Shown here: piece after piece, positions 1 to 8,541 of the stretch | Position numbering within the stretch: position 1 is the stretch's first letter | Layout of the letters: every line of letters starts with the position of its first letter | Source: Anaerolineae bacterium | GTDB taxonomy: Bacteria > Chloroflexota > Anaerolineae > Promineifilales > Promineifilaceae | Length of the DNA stretch: 64,000 bases | Reading direction: 5' to 3' | Assembly (NCBI GenBank): GCA_019637635.1 | Contig: JAHBVI010000003.1 | Span: forward strand, 1 to 64,000 | Notes under the pieces: generated by a model | The model's database searches: none | Seen by the model: only the letters and a program-made list of their open reading frames with translations | Told to the model about the DNA's origin: nothing | Program-made: the position numbers and the translations under genes

Positions 1-98
1 ATGTGGTCCATACCCGTTCGTCTATTGTAAAAGTTTTGGTAAAGTGAGGGAAAGTGGTGGTTGGTACAAGCCACCAGCCATTATTGAAGGAGGCTCAT

Positions 99-929
99 TT
101 GACCGACAACATGCCTTACATCACCTGGGGGGGCAGCGGTGAGGTGCTGCACTTTGCCCACCCCAATGCGTACCCGCCGGCCTGTTTCCGGCAATTTTTG
201 GCCCCGTTTACGGCCCATTATCGAGTGTTGGCCATGGAGCAACGGCCGTTGTGGCCCCATGTCCACCCTGCTTCTTTACCCGACTGGCGGGCGCTGGCTG
301 ATGATCTGATTACGTTCTTTGACCAACAAGGGCTGCGCCAGGTGATTGGCCTGGGCCATTCGTTAGGGGCGGTGATCACGGCCGTAGCTGCCGCCAAACG
401 CCCAGACCTGTTTCGCCAGCTTGTGTTGGTAGACCCTGTGTTTATGCTGCCCTCTATGCTGGCGGCCATTGCCCAATTGCCCGGCGGGGTAGAGGAACTG
501 CCGCTGCTGGCAGCGGCCCGCAACCGGCGCTACCAATGGCCCGATTTGCAGACGGCGTTTGCCCATTACCGGCAAAAGCCCGTTTTTGCCCGCTTCTCAG
601 ACGAATCGTTATGGGATTATGTCAATAACAGCTTTGTCCTGAGTGAAGATAACCTGTTCACGCTGCGTTTTTCCCGTGAATGGGAGGAGCATTTGTACCG
701 GCAAATGATGGGAAATGGTGGCCTGGTTTGGGATTATTTGCCCCGGGTAACGCAGCCGACGCTGGCGGTGCGGGCTATGGAAACCGATACACTGCACCCG
801 GAAGCGTGGGCGCGCTGGCAGCAAATTCAGCCAGAAGCGACCTTTGTGGAGGTGGCGGACGTGGGGCACATGTTGATGTTGGAACGGCCGTTGTCCGTTG
901 CCAATCTCATCCTTTCCCATCTGAAATGA
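99..929 (+). CDS. Alpha/beta hydrolase
   Basis: This is a 276-residue alpha/beta-hydrolase-fold protein with no signal peptide, so probably cytoplasmic. The nucleophile elbow GLGHSLGA puts the catalytic Ser near residue 87. The C-terminal DVGHML supplies the catalytic His near residue 257, and the acid probably lies in the METDTLHPE stretch. The frame stays open to a GTG at 54. I prefer the TTG at 99 because a strong AAGGAGG (87-93) lies five bases before it; an ATG at 111 is a further alternative. The gene converges on the response regulator at 959. The substrate cannot be told from sequence; esterase, lipase or C-C hydrolase activity are all possible. Confidence 0.85.
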   Translation: MTDNMPYITWGGSGEVLHFAHPNAYPPACFRQFLAPFTAHYRVLAMEQRPLWPHVHPASLPDWRALADDLITFFDQQGLRQVIGLGHSLGAVITAVAAAKRPDLFRQLVLVDPVFMLPSMLAAIAQLPGGVEELPLLAAARNRRYQWPDLQTAFAHYRQKPVFARFSDESLWDYVNNSFVLSEDNLFTLRFSREWEEHLYRQMMGNGGLVWDYLPRVTQPTLAVRAMETDTLHPEAWARWQQIQPEATFVEVADVGHMLMLERPLSVANLILSHLK

Positions 930-930
930 T

Positions 931-958
931 GGGATGGCCGGTGGTTTGTTTCCGGCCT
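931..958. terminator. Small hairpin between convergent genes
   Basis: GGCCGG and CCGGCC flank a short T-rich loop directly between the stops of the hydrolase and the response regulator. It could end transcription from both sides. There is no long T run, so factor-independent termination is uncertain. Confidence 0.4.
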
Positions 959-1654
959 CTAGCCCCCAGCTACCAACCGATACCCAAACCCCCGCACGGT
1001 TAACAACAGTTCCGGGTGGCTGCTGTCGCGCTCAATTTTGGCCCGCAGGCGCTGCACATGCACATCCACCGTGCGCGAATCACCCAGGTATTCATACCCC
1101 CACACCTGGCGCAGCAGCGTTTCCCGGCCAAAAACATACCCCGGTCGCTGCAGAAAAAGTTGTAGCAGCGCGTACTCTTTGGGCGTCAGTTCAATCTCTG
1201 TACCGTCCAGTTCCACCCGGCACAGGTGCGGGTATATGGTAAGTGGGCCACAACGCAGCGGCGTTTCCGCCGTGTCCCCCTCCATTTGCCCCACCAGCCG
1301 GAACAGGGCGCGCACCTGGGCCAACAGTTCGCCGGGGGCAAACGGTTTGGTCAGGTAAGCGTCGGCGCCCAGTTCCAGCCCCAACACCTTGTCCGGCAGG
1401 GTGTCTCTGGCGGTGAGCATGAGGATGGGCACGTAGATTGGTTGTTGGCGAATGGCGCGGCACACCTGGTAGCCATCCGTATCCGGCAGCATAATGTCCA
1501 GGATGACCAGGTCTGGTTGGGTGGCAAATTGGGCCAGGGCGTCGGCGCCGGTGGCGGCGACGGCCGTTTCATACCCCGCGCGCTGCAAAATGGCCGACAG
1601 GGCGCCGGTGATCGCCGGTTCATCATCCACCAGCAAAATGCGTTTGCTCTCCAT
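959..1654 (-). CDS. OmpR-family response regulator, orphan
   Basis: This 231-residue DNA-binding response regulator has an N-terminal receiver domain (acidic pair in LLVDDEP, phospho-acceptor Asp in LVILDIMLPDTDGY, conserved Lys in YLTKPF) and a C-terminal winged-helix domain (SRTVDVHVQRLRAKIE, then VRGFGYRLV). No histidine kinase lies next to it, so its partner must be elsewhere. The frame is open to a GTG at 1663. A TATAGT-like -10 lies just upstream of that GTG, so the message may have almost no leader and the GTG may be used. It is most like PhoB/KdpE-type regulators. Confidence 0.9.
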   Translation of the reverse strand: MESKRILLVDDEPAITGALSAILQRAGYETAVAATGADALAQFATQPDLVILDIMLPDTDGYQVCRAIRQQPIYVPILMLTARDTLPDKVLGLELGADAYLTKPFAPGELLAQVRALFRLVGQMEGDTAETPLRCGPLTIYPHLCRVELDGTEIELTPKEYALLQLFLQRPGYVFGRETLLRQVWGYEYLGDSRTVDVHVQRLRAKIERDSSHPELLLTVRGFGYRLVAGG

Positions 1655-1766
1655 GCCCGGCACTATAACACAGCGCCGGGCATGGACAAATGGGAGATTG
1701 GGGAGGCGCAGTTGCCGGCAAACGACAAACCCTGGGCGAAGTTATATAATCGCCAGCAGCAAGAAA

Positions 1767-1799
1767 GAAGTTCAACTTTTCCCAAAAAGTTGAACTTCT
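1767..1799. repeat. Perfect 15-bp stem hairpin upstream of O-antigen ligase
   Basis: AGAAGTTCAACTTTT is followed after four bases by its exact reverse complement. The same 15-base arm reappears near 60340, there followed by an imperfect partner. A TATAAT-like hexamer lies upstream at 1745-1750, so the hairpin would fall in the leader of the 1814 gene. Confidence 0.7.
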
Positions 1800-1813
1800 G
1801 AAACGAGCAGGAA

Positions 1814-3178
1814 ATGATTAAGAGCGCCCCGCCGGCAACGGCCGTCACCACCGCCAGAAATTGGTTTACACACCAGACCCTATCTGCCTGGCTGTTGACC
1901 GGTACGCGGGTTCTCTGGCTGTTATTCCTGCTGCTGGCCTTGCTCAGCCATTCTGATGGGGGGCAGCAGGGGCCATTTACCTGGGGCGGCTTCGTATTGA
2001 GCGGCGGCTGGCGGGTGGGGCCGCTGGCCTTGCTGCCGCCGCTGTTGGCGGTGGGGTTGGTCCGGCAGTGGCGGCAGGCGCGGCGAACCGATAGTTGGTC
2101 ATGGGGGGCACGGCGCATCACCCTGCCGTTGGCGGGCGTCACGCTGCTGGTGGTGGTAGATGGGGTCGCCAGGGGATGGCACACGGCCGTACTCATGTTC
2201 CTTCTCTTCTGGCTTGTTTACCTCAGCCTGATCAATCTCTTTCCCCAACAACCACCCTGGCATGGCCTGATAGCGGTGATGGCGTTGGTCATCATCCTGC
2301 AAACGGGCGTGGCCCTGGCCCAATTTGGACTACAACGGGAAGTGGGGCTGGCCTGGCTGGGTGAGCCGGTTTTGGCCCCATTTGCCAGCGGCATCAGCGT
2401 GGTGATGAATGGCGAAACACCCTGGCTGCGGGCATATGGTTTGAACAGCCACCCCAACCGGTTGGGCTGGAAGCTGGTGCTGCTGTGGCTGATGCTCTGG
2501 CCCTGCCGACACATCGTCACCGGGCGGCTGCGGGTGGTGGTCTGGCTGGCGTTGCTGGGCGGCATGGCCGGTATTCTGGTCAGCCTGTCCCGCTCGGCCT
2601 GGCTGGCCTGGCTGGCTGGCACGGCCGTTTATTTGCTGGCCGATTGGGTCTGGTGGCGTCGGGAAGGGGTACGGCCGTCCCCCCTTTTACCGGCGCTGAT
2701 CCTGACCATACCGGCGCTGTTTATGCTGGCGTATGCTCCGCTGGTGGTGGGCCGCCTCTCCCCACCCGGTAACACCCTGGAACTGTTGTCGCTGTCCGAA
2801 CGGTTGCGCGATGCGCCGCTGGCCTGGCAGTTGATGGTAAACCACCCCTGGCACGGCGTGGGTCTGGGGCAATTTCGTCAGGCAGCGGCGGCCCTGCATC
2901 CGCAGGCCGGACTGGTGCATGTAACGCCCCTGTTGGTGGGGGCGGAATTGGGCGCGCCCGGTTTTCTGGCCTGGCTCTGGCTGTTGGCCGCGCCCCTGCT
3001 GCGCCGCGATTTGTTGCTGAATTTTGCGCCGCCAACGGCCGTGTGGGTAGCCATTCTCCTCATCAGCCTGCTGCAACCGGAGCCAACGCCATTTACCCTG
3101 CAAGGCGCCATCCTGTTCGGCCTGGCTGCCGCGCTCTGGTCTGTGCCCTGGCCTGGCGGTTTAGGGGGCAGAGATTGA
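1814..3178 (+). CDS. O-antigen ligase/polymerase-like membrane protein
   Basis: This 454-residue polytopic membrane protein has about ten hydrophobic helices. It carries the Wzy/WaaL-type signature: a conserved SHPNRLG loop near residue 215, an LSRSAWLAW stretch, and the hallmark HPWHGVGLGQF near residue 345. Family members join or transfer polysaccharide repeat units on the outer face of the membrane. It opens the surface-polysaccharide locus and is followed by a flippase (3272) and a second ligase-like protein (4559). Whether it acts as polymerase, ligase or an O-glycosylation transferase cannot be read from sequence. Confidence 0.85.
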   Translation: MIKSAPPATAVTTARNWFTHQTLSAWLLTGTRVLWLLFLLLALLSHSDGGQQGPFTWGGFVLSGGWRVGPLALLPPLLAVGLVRQWRQARRTDSWSWGARRITLPLAGVTLLVVVDGVARGWHTAVLMFLLFWLVYLSLINLFPQQPPWHGLIAVMALVIILQTGVALAQFGLQREVGLAWLGEPVLAPFASGISVVMNGETPWLRAYGLNSHPNRLGWKLVLLWLMLWPCRHIVTGRLRVVVWLALLGGMAGILVSLSRSAWLAWLAGTAVYLLADWVWWRREGVRPSPLLPALILTIPALFMLAYAPLVVGRLSPPGNTLELLSLSERLRDAPLAWQLMVNHPWHGVGLGQFRQAAAALHPQAGLVHVTPLLVGAELGAPGFLAWLWLLAAPLLRRDLLLNFAPPTAVWVAILLISLLQPEPTPFTLQGAILFGLAAALWSVPWPGGLGGRD

Positions 3179-3254
3179 GAGATTGAGAGATTAAGAGATT
3201 GGCGTCACCCCAATCTGCCCATCTCCTTATCTCCAATCTCCAATCTCCAATCTC
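3171..3254. repeat. Tandem-unit hairpin, GAGATTG units
   Basis: Repeated GAGATTG units are followed, after a short non-palindromic centre, by repeated CAATCTC units. It begins over the last codons of the 1814 gene and fills the gap before the flippase. The same unit forms the hairpin at 8500-8541. Confidence 0.8.
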
Positions 3255-3271
3255 AAAGGAAGCTAATTACC

Positions 3272-4531
3272 TTGTTCCCATCTGGCCTTCACCGCCGCCT
3301 GGCGCAAAATACCGTGACCAAACTCTCTTCCGAACTGGTGGGGCGGCTGACCATGCTGGCGTTGGTTATCCTGGCGGCGCGGCGGTTGGGCGCTGCCGGT
3401 TTTGGCCTGTATAGTTACGGGCTGGCGTTGGGGCTGGTGTGGGCGCAGGTGGCAGATATGGGTTTGCAGGTGCTAACGGCGCGGGAAGTGGCCGTTCACG
3501 GCCGTGCCGCCCAACCTTATGCGCGCATGGCCTTTCACCTGAAAGTGGGGTTGAGCGTCATCGTCATAGCCGGACTGCTGCTGTCCACAACCCGGCAGCC
3601 GGCCGCGGCGCGGTTGAGTCTGTTGTTGTTAGGAGCGATGCAGTTGAGCAATACCTACCTGGAGTTTGTGGCGTATGTTTTTCGCGGGCAGCAGGCGTTG
3701 GCCCAGGAAGCCTGGCTGTTGGGGGCGGCGCGGGTGCTCACGGCCGTCAGCGGCATCCTGATCCTGTGGCGCGGCGGCGGCGTTAATGGGCTGGCATTGG
3801 CCGGGCTGACGGCCGTCTTGACCATAACCGGCATTGGCCTGTACCGGCTGCGCCAGGATGGCTGGCTGCAAGACCTCCGCTGGCCTATTACCAACCCGGC
3901 AACAGCGGAGGCGCGGTACGGCCGTATCTTGCGCCATGCCTTTCCCCTGGGTATTGCCATTTTCCTCTCCATCGCCTATACCCGGCTGGCAGTTTTGTTG
4001 TTGCAAATGCGTTTGGGGGAAACGGCCGTAGCTCAATTCAGCGCCGCCGCCCGGTTGGTGGAACCGATGCAAATTATTCCCGCTTCGCTGCTGGCCGCCG
4101 TCTTTCCGGCCATCGCCCTGGCCTGGCAGCAAGATCGCCCCCAGGCTCGCCGCCTGGGGTGGCACGTCAGCGGCCTGTTGGCCGGGGGGGGGCTGCTGCT
4201 GGCAGTCGCTTTTTGGCTCACGGCCGGCTGGTTGATGCCCTTGTTGTACGGCCGTGACTACACCCCCGGCATCCCGGTGCTGCAACTGCTGGCCCTGGCC
4301 CTCATCCCCACCTTTGTTAATTACAGCCTCACCCATTACCTGATTGCCCGCCGCCAGCAAACCTACCTGATCTTCTTTAACGCGGGCATGTTGGCCGTCC
4401 ACGCCCTCTTGTGCTGGCGACTTATCCCCCGGTATGGCATCACCGGCCCCGCCATTTCCCTCATTGTGGCCGAATGTATGTTATTTGTTGCCTGCCTGGG
4501 GGTCTTGTGGGTGGGGGGATGGGGAGATTGA
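3272..4531 (+). CDS. Wzx-like polysaccharide flippase
   Basis: This 419-residue polytopic protein belongs to the MOP/oligosaccharide-flippase superfamily. It has around twelve hydrophobic segments and the typical N-terminal KLSSELVGRLTMLALVI followed by RRLGAAGFGLYSY. Such proteins move lipid-linked oligosaccharide units across the membrane for assembly outside. It starts with TTG behind an AAAGGA, directly after a hairpin repeat. A run of nine G at 4184-4192 lies within the coding sequence and could slip. It sits between two ligase/polymerase-like genes, the usual Wzx/Wzy arrangement. Confidence 0.85.
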   Translation: MFPSGLHRRLAQNTVTKLSSELVGRLTMLALVILAARRLGAAGFGLYSYGLALGLVWAQVADMGLQVLTAREVAVHGRAAQPYARMAFHLKVGLSVIVIAGLLLSTTRQPAAARLSLLLLGAMQLSNTYLEFVAYVFRGQQALAQEAWLLGAARVLTAVSGILILWRGGGVNGLALAGLTAVLTITGIGLYRLRQDGWLQDLRWPITNPATAEARYGRILRHAFPLGIAIFLSIAYTRLAVLLLQMRLGETAVAQFSAAARLVEPMQIIPASLLAAVFPAIALAWQQDRPQARRLGWHVSGLLAGGGLLLAVAFWLTAGWLMPLLYGRDYTPGIPVLQLLALALIPTFVNYSLTHYLIARRQQTYLIFFNAGMLAVHALLCWRLIPRYGITGPAISLIVAECMLFVACLGVLWVGGWGD

Positions 4532-4558
4532 GAGATAAGATCGCTTTATCAAAAACTT

Positions 4559-6274
4559 ATGCTCCAAAAAAACCTCCCCCCTTTACCCCTCATCAGCCTG
4601 ATGCTGTTGGCGTTTAGCCTGCCGTTTGAGCTGGATAAAGTGCTGTGGCGCGTTGGCCCGCTCACGGTGACGAATGTGGAGTTGTTGTTGGCGCTGACGC
4701 TGCTGGCAACGGCCGTGACCCTCCTCTATACCCGCGCCCGGCCACGCCTGCCCGACCGTTACTGGCTGTGGCTGCTCCCCTTTGGCGCGGCGCTGCTGTT
4801 GGCTGCTCTTTTTGCCCCGGCGCACCAGGCCAATGCCTTCAAAGCTGCCCTGCGGCTGATGAGCGGCGTCTTATTGGCGCTGGCCGTCTTACAAATTGTG
4901 CGGCAGCGGCGTGATGGCTACCTGGTAGCCGCCGCTCTGTTGGCCGGTGGCCTCATCGCCGCCGGGATAGGCATGTGGGAAAGCTATCGCTATCAGGAAT
5001 TGGGCTGGCTGGCGCTGTTCCGGGCCAAAGTGACGGTCGCCGGGCAGTACATCCGCCTCACCGGGCCGTTCGATTATGCCAATCAGGCGGCTATGTTCAT
5101 TGAAGCCTCGCTGCCTTTTTTGCTGGCGCTGGCCTGGGTAGTGGCCTACGGCAAAGTGACCGGGCGGCGGCGCTGGCTGCTGCTGCTATTTTTGGCTTTG
5201 CTCACGCTTTTCTATGTGCAGGCCAGCGTGTTGACGTTTAGCCGGGCCAGCTTTGCCACCATTTTGCTGGTGAGTTTGCTGCTGGTAGGCTGGCTTTGCT
5301 GGCGGCAGCCTATAGCGTGGCGGCGGATGAGCGCCTGGTGGCTGGCGCTGGCGCTTATCACCGGGCTGTTGGCGACGGCCAATTTTGTGGGCAGCAGCGG
5401 TTTTCGCCTGCGCCTGCAAAGCGGCAATGAGGATCAATGGTATCTGGCGGAACTGGAAACACCCCCGACCCTGACGCTGGCGGCCAATGAATCGGTAAAG
5501 GTGGCAGTCACGGCCGTGAACACCGGCAAACTCATCTGGCAAAGCGAAAACAATCCCCCCATTGTGCTGGGAGCGCGCTGGATCAATGCAGAGACGGGGC
5601 GGGAACATGGGCAGCCGCGCTGGCCCTTTCCCGGCACGGTCATGCCGGGGCAGCAGGCGCAACTGGACATCTGGCTGCGCGCCCCCTCCCAGCCGGGCAC
5701 CTATGCGTTGTATTGGGACGTGGTGCAGGAACACGTCACCTGGTTTGGCAACAAGAGCGGCCGTTTTGCCACGACAACCGTGGCCGTCACACCCGCCAAA
5801 CCGGGCACGGCCGTGACCCCCACCGAGACCACACGGCAGGGCTGGGGCTACAGTTTGCCCATCCCCAACCGGCGCGTATTATGGACGGTAGGCTGGCAAA
5901 TGTGGCAGGAACGGCCGTGGCTAGGCGTGGGCTTCGATAACTATCGCCTGCTCTACGGCGCCCGGCTGGGCGACCCTCGCCTGAATAACACCATTCACAC
6001 CAACAACTGGTACCTGGAAATGCTGGTGTCGTTGGGCATAGTGGGGGCGCTGCCTTTCTTGCTCTGGCTGTTCTGGCTGGCGCTGGATCTGTTCCGGCAA
6101 ACAGGCCGGCCGGATGCCACCATGTGGCGGCTGGCGGTTGCCGCCGGGCTGCTGGCGTATCTGATTCACGGTTTTTTGGACTTCTTCTTGCTATTTAATG
6201 CCACCGGCTTATTATTCTGGCTGTTAGTTGGCTTGTGGGCCGCCGAGAAAAAACGTTATGCGGATTGGAATTGA
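4559..6274 (+). CDS. O-antigen ligase-like protein with extracytoplasmic beta domain
   Basis: This 571-residue membrane protein of the O-antigen ligase family has its signature RPWLGVGFDNYRLLYG near residue 455, then NNWYLEMLVSLG and C-terminal helices. Unlike the 1814 protein, it has a soluble insert at about residues 280-420 between membrane helices. The insert has alternating beta-strand character and contains TVMPGQQAQLDIWLRAPS and GTYALYWDVVQE. It resembles the small Ig-like domains found in cell-surface proteins of this group. By position it should lie outside the membrane. The gene overlaps the next glycosyltransferase by 17 bases, which suggests one transcript. Confidence 0.82.
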   Translation: MLQKNLPPLPLISLMLLAFSLPFELDKVLWRVGPLTVTNVELLLALTLLATAVTLLYTRARPRLPDRYWLWLLPFGAALLLAALFAPAHQANAFKAALRLMSGVLLALAVLQIVRQRRDGYLVAAALLAGGLIAAGIGMWESYRYQELGWLALFRAKVTVAGQYIRLTGPFDYANQAAMFIEASLPFLLALAWVVAYGKVTGRRRWLLLLFLALLTLFYVQASVLTFSRASFATILLVSLLLVGWLCWRQPIAWRRMSAWWLALALITGLLATANFVGSSGFRLRLQSGNEDQWYLAELETPPTLTLAANESVKVAVTAVNTGKLIWQSENNPPIVLGARWINAETGREHGQPRWPFPGTVMPGQQAQLDIWLRAPSQPGTYALYWDVVQEHVTWFGNKSGRFATTTVAVTPAKPGTAVTPTETTRQGWGYSLPIPNRRVLWTVGWQMWQERPWLGVGFDNYRLLYGARLGDPRLNNTIHTNNWYLEMLVSLGIVGALPFLLWLFWLALDLFRQTGRPDATMWRLAVAAGLLAYLIHGFLDFFLLFNATGLLFWLLVGLWAAEKKRYADWN

Positions 6275-7361
6275 ATGTACGCCAATGCTGGGCAACCGGT
6301 CGGGCGTGGGGCACTACACCGAACAAATTGTGACACACCTGGCGCAGGCGCGGCCAACGTGGGAATTTACCCTCTTTTGCAATCGTCCCCTGGAGCAATT
6401 TGTTTCGCCGGGCGTCACTCTGGCGGAGGGCTATTTTCCCCGCAGCCGCTGGTTGTGGATGCAGCTTAAATTGCCCGGCGCTATCCGCCAGGAGCGACCC
6501 GACCTGTGCCATTTCCCCAACAATTCGGCCCCCATCCGGCACGTGACCCCTTACGTCACCACCATTCACGACGCTTCACTTTTCCTGTATCGTCGCCACC
6601 ATCCCTGGTCACGCCTGCTGGCTTTGCGCCTGCTGATGCCCCTGGTCGCGCGCCGCGCCAGCGCCGTGATTACCGATTCGGAAAGCGCCCGCGCCGATCT
6701 GGTGCGCGTGTTGGGGCTGCCGCCGGATAAAGTCCATGCTATTCACCTGGCTGTGGCCGACAGCTTTCACCCCTGGCAGCAGGCCAAAGAGCGAGAAAAT
6801 TTGCAAGAAAAGTATGGGCTGCCGCCGCAGTTTATTCTGTATGTGGGGTCCATTGAGCCGCGCAAGAATCTGCGGCGGCTTGTTCAAGCCGTCAGCGGTT
6901 TACACCGGAGGGGGCTGAGAGCGCATTTGTGCCTGGTTGGTCCCAATGGCCGGCTGCTGGATGTTTTGCAGAAAGAAGCGGCGCAGTTGGGGCTTGCCGG
7001 GTTTGTTCATTATTTGGGCTATGTACACCAGGCCGATTTGCCCGGCCTGTATTCGCTGGCGACGGTGTTTGCCTTTCCTTCGCTGTATGAGGGGTTTGGG
7101 CTGCCGCCGTTGGAGGCGATGGCTTGCGGCGCGCCCGTCCTCTCCAGCCGGGGTACGGCCATGGAGGAGGTGTGCGGCGAGGCGGCCTGGCTGGTGGACC
7201 CGCGCGATGTGGCCGAAATGAGCGCCGGTTTACACACCTTGCTCACCGACGGCCGTCAGCGTGACGTTTTGCGGGAAAAAGGATGGGCGCGGGTGCAGCA
7301 GTTCACCTGGGCGCAAACGGCAGAGAAAACGGCCGTACTCTATGAAAAGGTAATGGGGTGA
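6258..7361 (+). CDS. GT4-family glycosyltransferase
   Basis: This 367-residue cytoplasmic glycosyltransferase has the GT-B fold. The N-terminal domain begins MRIGIECTPMLGNRSGVGHYT. The donor-binding C-terminal domain starts around YVGSIEPRKNL and has the E-x7-E type motif SLYEGFGLPPLEAMACGAPV. It is expected to retain configuration and use a nucleotide sugar, but the sugar cannot be named. The ATG at 6258 overlaps the end of the upstream ligase-like gene. An in-frame earlier start (6228) would lie deep inside that gene. The last codons (YEKVMG) form one arm of a 22-bp hairpin shared with the convergent gene. Confidence 0.9.
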   Translation: MRIGIECTPMLGNRSGVGHYTEQIVTHLAQARPTWEFTLFCNRPLEQFVSPGVTLAEGYFPRSRWLWMQLKLPGAIRQERPDLCHFPNNSAPIRHVTPYVTTIHDASLFLYRRHHPWSRLLALRLLMPLVARRASAVITDSESARADLVRVLGLPPDKVHAIHLAVADSFHPWQQAKERENLQEKYGLPPQFILYVGSIEPRKNLRRLVQAVSGLHRRGLRAHLCLVGPNGRLLDVLQKEAAQLGLAGFVHYLGYVHQADLPGLYSLATVFAFPSLYEGFGLPPLEAMACGAPVLSSRGTAMEEVCGEAAWLVDPRDVAEMSAGLHTLLTDGRQRDVLREKGWARVQQFTWAQTAEKTAVLYEKVMG

Positions 7362-7392
7362 TTGGCAGAACCAATCACCCCATTACCTTTTC
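7344..7392. repeat. 22-bp perfect hairpin spanning two convergent gene ends
   Basis: A 22-base arm (7344-7365), a 5-base loop and the exact complementary arm (7371-7392) cover the last codons of both convergent glycosyltransferase genes. Each gene therefore ends in YEKVMG plus stop. It probably acts as a bidirectional transcription stop, although its T runs are short. Confidence 0.9.
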
Positions 7393-8490
7393 GTAAATCC
7401 TGGTAAAGGCGGCGGTGGTGTGGGGCAGGCTGTAGTCGTTCACGGCCGTCCGCCGCGCCTGCTCGCGCAACTGTTCATACCCCTGTTGGTCTGCCAGAAC
7501 GTCCATCATTTGCGCCGCCAGCGTGGCCGGGTCATGGGTGGCGGGGCGGGCGGCCACTTCCGGCAGCAGACCGACGGCCGTGCCCAGCACCGGCAGCCCA
7601 CAGGCCAACGCCTCTACCACCGCCACCCCCTGCGATTCGTGCCGGGAGGTTTGCAGATAGAGGTGCGCCTGCGGGTATAAGCCCGGCATGGCCGGATAAG
7701 CCACTTTGCCTGCCCAGGTGATGCTCTCTGCCAGACCGTATGGCCGGGCAAGCTGTTGTAAATCCTCTTTAAGGGGGCCGTCTCCGGCCAGAATGAGGTG
7801 GATAGATGGGATGGTCTCGCGCGCCCGCTGCATCACTTCCAGCAGCAAAACCTGCTCTTTCACCGGAACCAGTGAGGCCGCCTGAATCAGGGTGGGGCGC
7901 GCCCAATCCGGGGTGGGGCGCGGGCGAAAAAGGTCGGTGTCCACGCCCAGGGGGGCCAGATGCAGCCGCTCTGCCGGAACGCCATGCGTGCGGCATTGGT
8001 CTAGCTGGTAGAGGGAACCGGCGGTCACGGCCGTTGCCCTGTTTAAGGCCACGCGAATGATGGTGCGCCGCAGCCGGGTGGCCTGGGTGCCATAGGCCAG
8101 GTCAGGGAAATAGACCAGTTCACCGCCGCCGATGCTGGCGACGACGGGGCGTTTGATGAGGGCGGCGGCCAGGACGGCCGTCAGCCCCGGTTCGTCTACC
8201 CAAAAAGCGTGCAGCAGGTGGAACGGCCGTTGCCGATGCACCTGCACAATCGCCCGCACGGCGCGTTGCCACAGGTAAAACGAATACAAGCCGCCGCGCA
8301 GCCCCCCGCCCAGGGCCACATGCGTCAGCCCGCCAAACCGGTAAACGCCCACCGCCGGGTAACGCAGGCTGAACACGGTCACGTCATGCGCCTGCGCCAG
8401 ATGTACGGCCAGGTTTTGCAGCGCCGGAATGGCCCAATGGTCGGCGTCGCGGCTGAAACCGGGCAGGATGAGGGCGATGTGTTGACTCAT
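7375..8490 (-). CDS. GT4-family glycosyltransferase
   Basis: This 371-residue GT-B glycosyltransferase starts [20 protein letters not shown] glycine-rich N-terminal domain ([16 protein letters not shown]) is followed by the nucleotide-sugar domain with [21 protein letters not shown] near residue 295. It converges on the GT4 gene at 6258 but is not closely similar to it outside the hairpin-encoded end. It is co-directional with the GT-C gene at 8533, separated only by a hairpin repeat, so the two may share a transcript. It probably adds one sugar in the surface polysaccharide; the substrate is unknown. Confidence 0.9.
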   Translation of the reverse strand: MSQHIALILPGFSRDADHWAIPALQNLAVHLAQAHDVTVFSLRYPAVGVYRFGGLTHVALGGGLRGGLYSFYLWQRAVRAIVQVHRQRPFHLLHAFWVDEPGLTAVLAAALIKRPVVASIGGGELVYFPDLAYGTQATRLRRTIIRVALNRATAVTAGSLYQLDQCRTHGVPAERLHLAPLGVDTDLFRPRPTPDWARPTLIQAASLVPVKEQVLLLEVMQRARETIPSIHLILAGDGPLKEDLQQLARPYGLAESITWAGKVAYPAMPGLYPQAHLYLQTSRHESQGVAVVEALACGLPVLGTAVGLLPEVAARPATHDPATLAAQMMDVLADQQGYEQLREQARRTAVNDYSLPHTTAAFTRIYEKVMG

Positions 8491-8499
8491 AGGTAATTG

Positions 8500-8541
8500 G
8501 GAGATTGGGAGATTGAGAGATTGGGCAATCTCTCAATCTCC
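8500..8541. repeat. Tandem-unit hairpin, GAGATTG units
   Basis: GGAGATTGGGAGATTGAGAG followed by the complementary CAATCTCTCAATCTCC type arm. It uses the same unit as 3171-3254 and supplies the stop codon of the GT-C gene at 8533. Confidence 0.8.

Noticed and set aside
1745..1750. TATAAT as promoter of the 1814 gene
   Set aside because: No -35 at a suitable distance. I mention it with the hairpin but do not call a promoter.
3629..4402. 257-codon minus-strand frame inside the flippase gene
   Set aside because: Gln/Gly-rich antisense of hydrophobic helices, typical of a shadow frame.
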